This document shows positions 4,829 through 5,896 of a stretch of DNA of 5,896 nt, one piece after another. This stretch comes from Bacteroidota bacterium (lineage in GTDB: Bacteria; Bacteroidota; Bacteroidia; Bacteroidales; VadinHA17). Location: assembly GCA_030631445.1 (NCBI GenBank), contig DAOVLD010000126.1, positions 1 to 5,896 on the forward strand, read 5' to 3'. Every line of letters begins with the position of its first letter. Position 1 is the stretch's first letter. Made by a program: the position numbers and the translations under genes. Under the pieces are notes generated by a model. That model ran no database searches and had not been told where the DNA came from. It worked only from the letters and a program-made list of their open reading frames with translations.

Positions 4829-4883
4829 ATCAAAAGAACCTGAGAAAACATCTGGCAGGTAGATCAAAAATCCAGTGTGAGTT
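4829..4883. repeat. Direct repeat, right copy (GDPD/dinB 3'-end junction)
   Basis: This copy holds the genuine end of dinB (minus-strand stop at 4864-4866) and a remnant of the GDPD tail (SGR then TAG at 4860-4862) with no gene in front of it. Left of 4850 the GDPD-like part has decayed, with four substitutions and a 2-nt deletion relative to 3832-3854, as expected for sequence no longer selected. Confidence 0.85.
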
Positions 4884-5896
4884 GCAAATCAGGTGCCTGG
4901 TTTTCATCCTCCAGGTTTGAGACGGTTAATCCCAGGAGTCTTACTTTTTTTTCAGAAATATCTATTTGCTGAAGTAATTCCTTTGAGTAATTATGGAGCA
5001 TACTGAATTCAGTGATTTTTTCCTGAACAGTTTTACTTCGTGTAATCTGCTCAAAATCGGCATATTTCACTTTCAGGGTTAATGTCCTGCCTGTTTTCAC
5101 GGCTTTATCTATCCTCTCCATAAGGATTTTCTCAATCTTGTATAACTCAGCGATAAGTGCAAATCTGGTTGACAGATCTTTTTCAAAAGTCAGTTCTGCC
5201 CCGATTGATTTTCTCACCCTGTCCGGATTGACTGCCCTATCATCATGTCCTCTGACGCCGTTATAATAAAAGATTCCCGGTTTACCGAACAGTCTGATAA
5301 GTTCAGATTGATCACGGGACTTCAGATCCTTTCCTTTATGAATCCCCAGCTTATGCATTTTACGTGCCGTAACTTTACCTACGCCAAAAAACTTATCGAT
5401 ATCAAGATCCTCAATAAACTTAATTACTTTCTCAGGCGGAATAAGGTATAAGCCATCCGGTTTATTATAATCTGAAGCGATCTTTGCCAGGAACTTGTTG
5501 ACCGATATGCCTGCCGAGGCAGTTAAACTTGTTTCGTTCCTGATCCGTGATTTAATCTCCTTCGCGATCAAAGTGGCAGAAGCAGCGCCTTTCTTGTTTT
5601 TTGTTACATCAAGAAAAGCTTCATCAAGAGACAAAGGTTCGACCAGGTCGGTATATTCCAGAAAAATTTGCTGTATCTGCTTTGATACTTTTTTATAAAT
5701 ATCAAACCTGGGTTTAACAATTTGCAGATTCGGGCATTTGCGAATTGCTACTTTAGTTGCCATAGCTGAGTACACCCCGAATTTCCTGGCTTCATAGCTT
5801 GCAGCAGCCACCACACCGCGGTTTGTTGTTCCACCGACAGCTACAGGTTTTCCTCTCAGTTCGGGATTATCCCTCTGCTCAATCGATGCAAAAAAA
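4864..5896 (-). CDS. dinB: DNA polymerase IV, 5' end cut by the window
   Basis: A Y-family translesion polymerase. The frame is open to the window edge and starts FFASIEQRDNPELRG, so about 11 residues are missing, including the first catalytic Asp of the usual DMDxFF; the visible FF includes the steric-gate position. Of the 343 visible residues, NRGVVAAASYEARKFGV lies at about 25-41 and the second catalytic site SLDEAFLDV at 89-97. SAGISVNKFLAKIASDYNKPDG follows, then the helix-hairpin-helix FFGVGKVTARKMHKLGI and the little-finger domain. The protein ends QLTLDF, a good beta-clamp-binding motif. The GTG at 5814 is internal, not the start. The last codons fall in the direct repeat also present at the GDPD 3' end. 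Visible bases do not show any SOS operator because the promoter is outside the window. Confidence 0.95.
   Translation of the reverse strand, partial: FFASIEQRDNPELRGKPVAVGGTTNRGVVAAASYEARKFGVYSAMATKVAIRKCPNLQIVKPRFDIYKKVSKQIQQIFLEYTDLVEPLSLDEAFLDVTKNKKGAASATLIAKEIKSRIRNETSLTASAGISVNKFLAKIASDYNKPDGLYLIPPEKVIKFIEDLDIDKFFGVGKVTARKMHKLGIHKGKDLKSRDQSELIRLFGKPGIFYYNGVRGHDDRAVNPDRVRKSIGAELTFEKDLSTRFALIAELYKIEKILMERIDKAVKTGRTLTLKVKYADFEQITRSKTVQEKITEFSMLHNYSKELLQQIDISEKKVRLLGLTVSNLEDENQAPDLQLTLDF

Noticed and set aside
5245..5698. Two plus-strand open frames opposite dinB
   Set aside because: Both are antisense to conserved polymerase IV motifs and look like shadows.
5809..5814. GTG codons as a start for DinB
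   Set aside because: The frame continues upstream with FFASIEQRDNPELRG and the NRGVVAAASYEAR motif, which are standard for the family, so the gene is simply cut by the window.

Overview
The window looks like chromosomal DNA of a Bacteroidota bacterium, probably Bacteroidales/Marinilabiliales-like (the rank is inference). It is AT-rich. Starts lack strong Shine-Dalgarno sequences. The rpmH gene has a textbook Bacteroidetes promoter (TTTG, 19 nt, TAnnTTTG). Intergenic spaces carry short tandem repeats of an AAC-plus-4-or-5-nt type. An MqnE homologue indicates menaquinone synthesis by the futalosine route.

Left part (1-1036): the last 60 codons of an unrecognised protein, then a REP-associated tyrosine transposase (RAYT, HUH/Y1 family) bracketed by hairpin repeats. 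Two 31-nt hairpin types (A and B) form an 81-bp A-spacer-B module on each side of the gene. The two modules differ at 7 positions, all transitions. Extra B copies and half copies lie downstream, and one half copy supplies the last codons and stop region of the transposase.

Centre (1037-3867): rpmH (ribosomal protein L34, 52 codons), a 329-bp gene-free stretch with inverted repeats and a terminator-like hairpin, mqnE, a repeat tract whose 44-bp units start inside the mqnE 3' end, and a secreted or periplasmic glycerophosphodiester phosphodiesterase (GDPD) preceded by stacked palindromes.

Right part (3868-5896): a two-gene toxin-antitoxin module (small antitoxin and PIN-domain toxin, minus strand, 11-nt overlap) followed on its right by the 3' portion of dinB (DNA polymerase IV, minus strand, running off the window). 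A 34-bp direct repeat (33/34 identical; about 55 bp at 91% when extended) lies at the GDPD stop and again at the dinB stop. Each copy contains both genes' 3' ends. The simplest reading is that GDPD and dinB were once convergent neighbours, with stop codons 1 nt apart, and that about 1 kb carrying the toxin-antitoxin module was inserted between them with duplication of the junction. This islet and the RAYT/repeat neighbourhood are the most interesting parts. The genes otherwise serve unrelated housekeeping roles (translation, quinone synthesis, phosphodiester turnover, translesion synthesis) and do not form one pathway.
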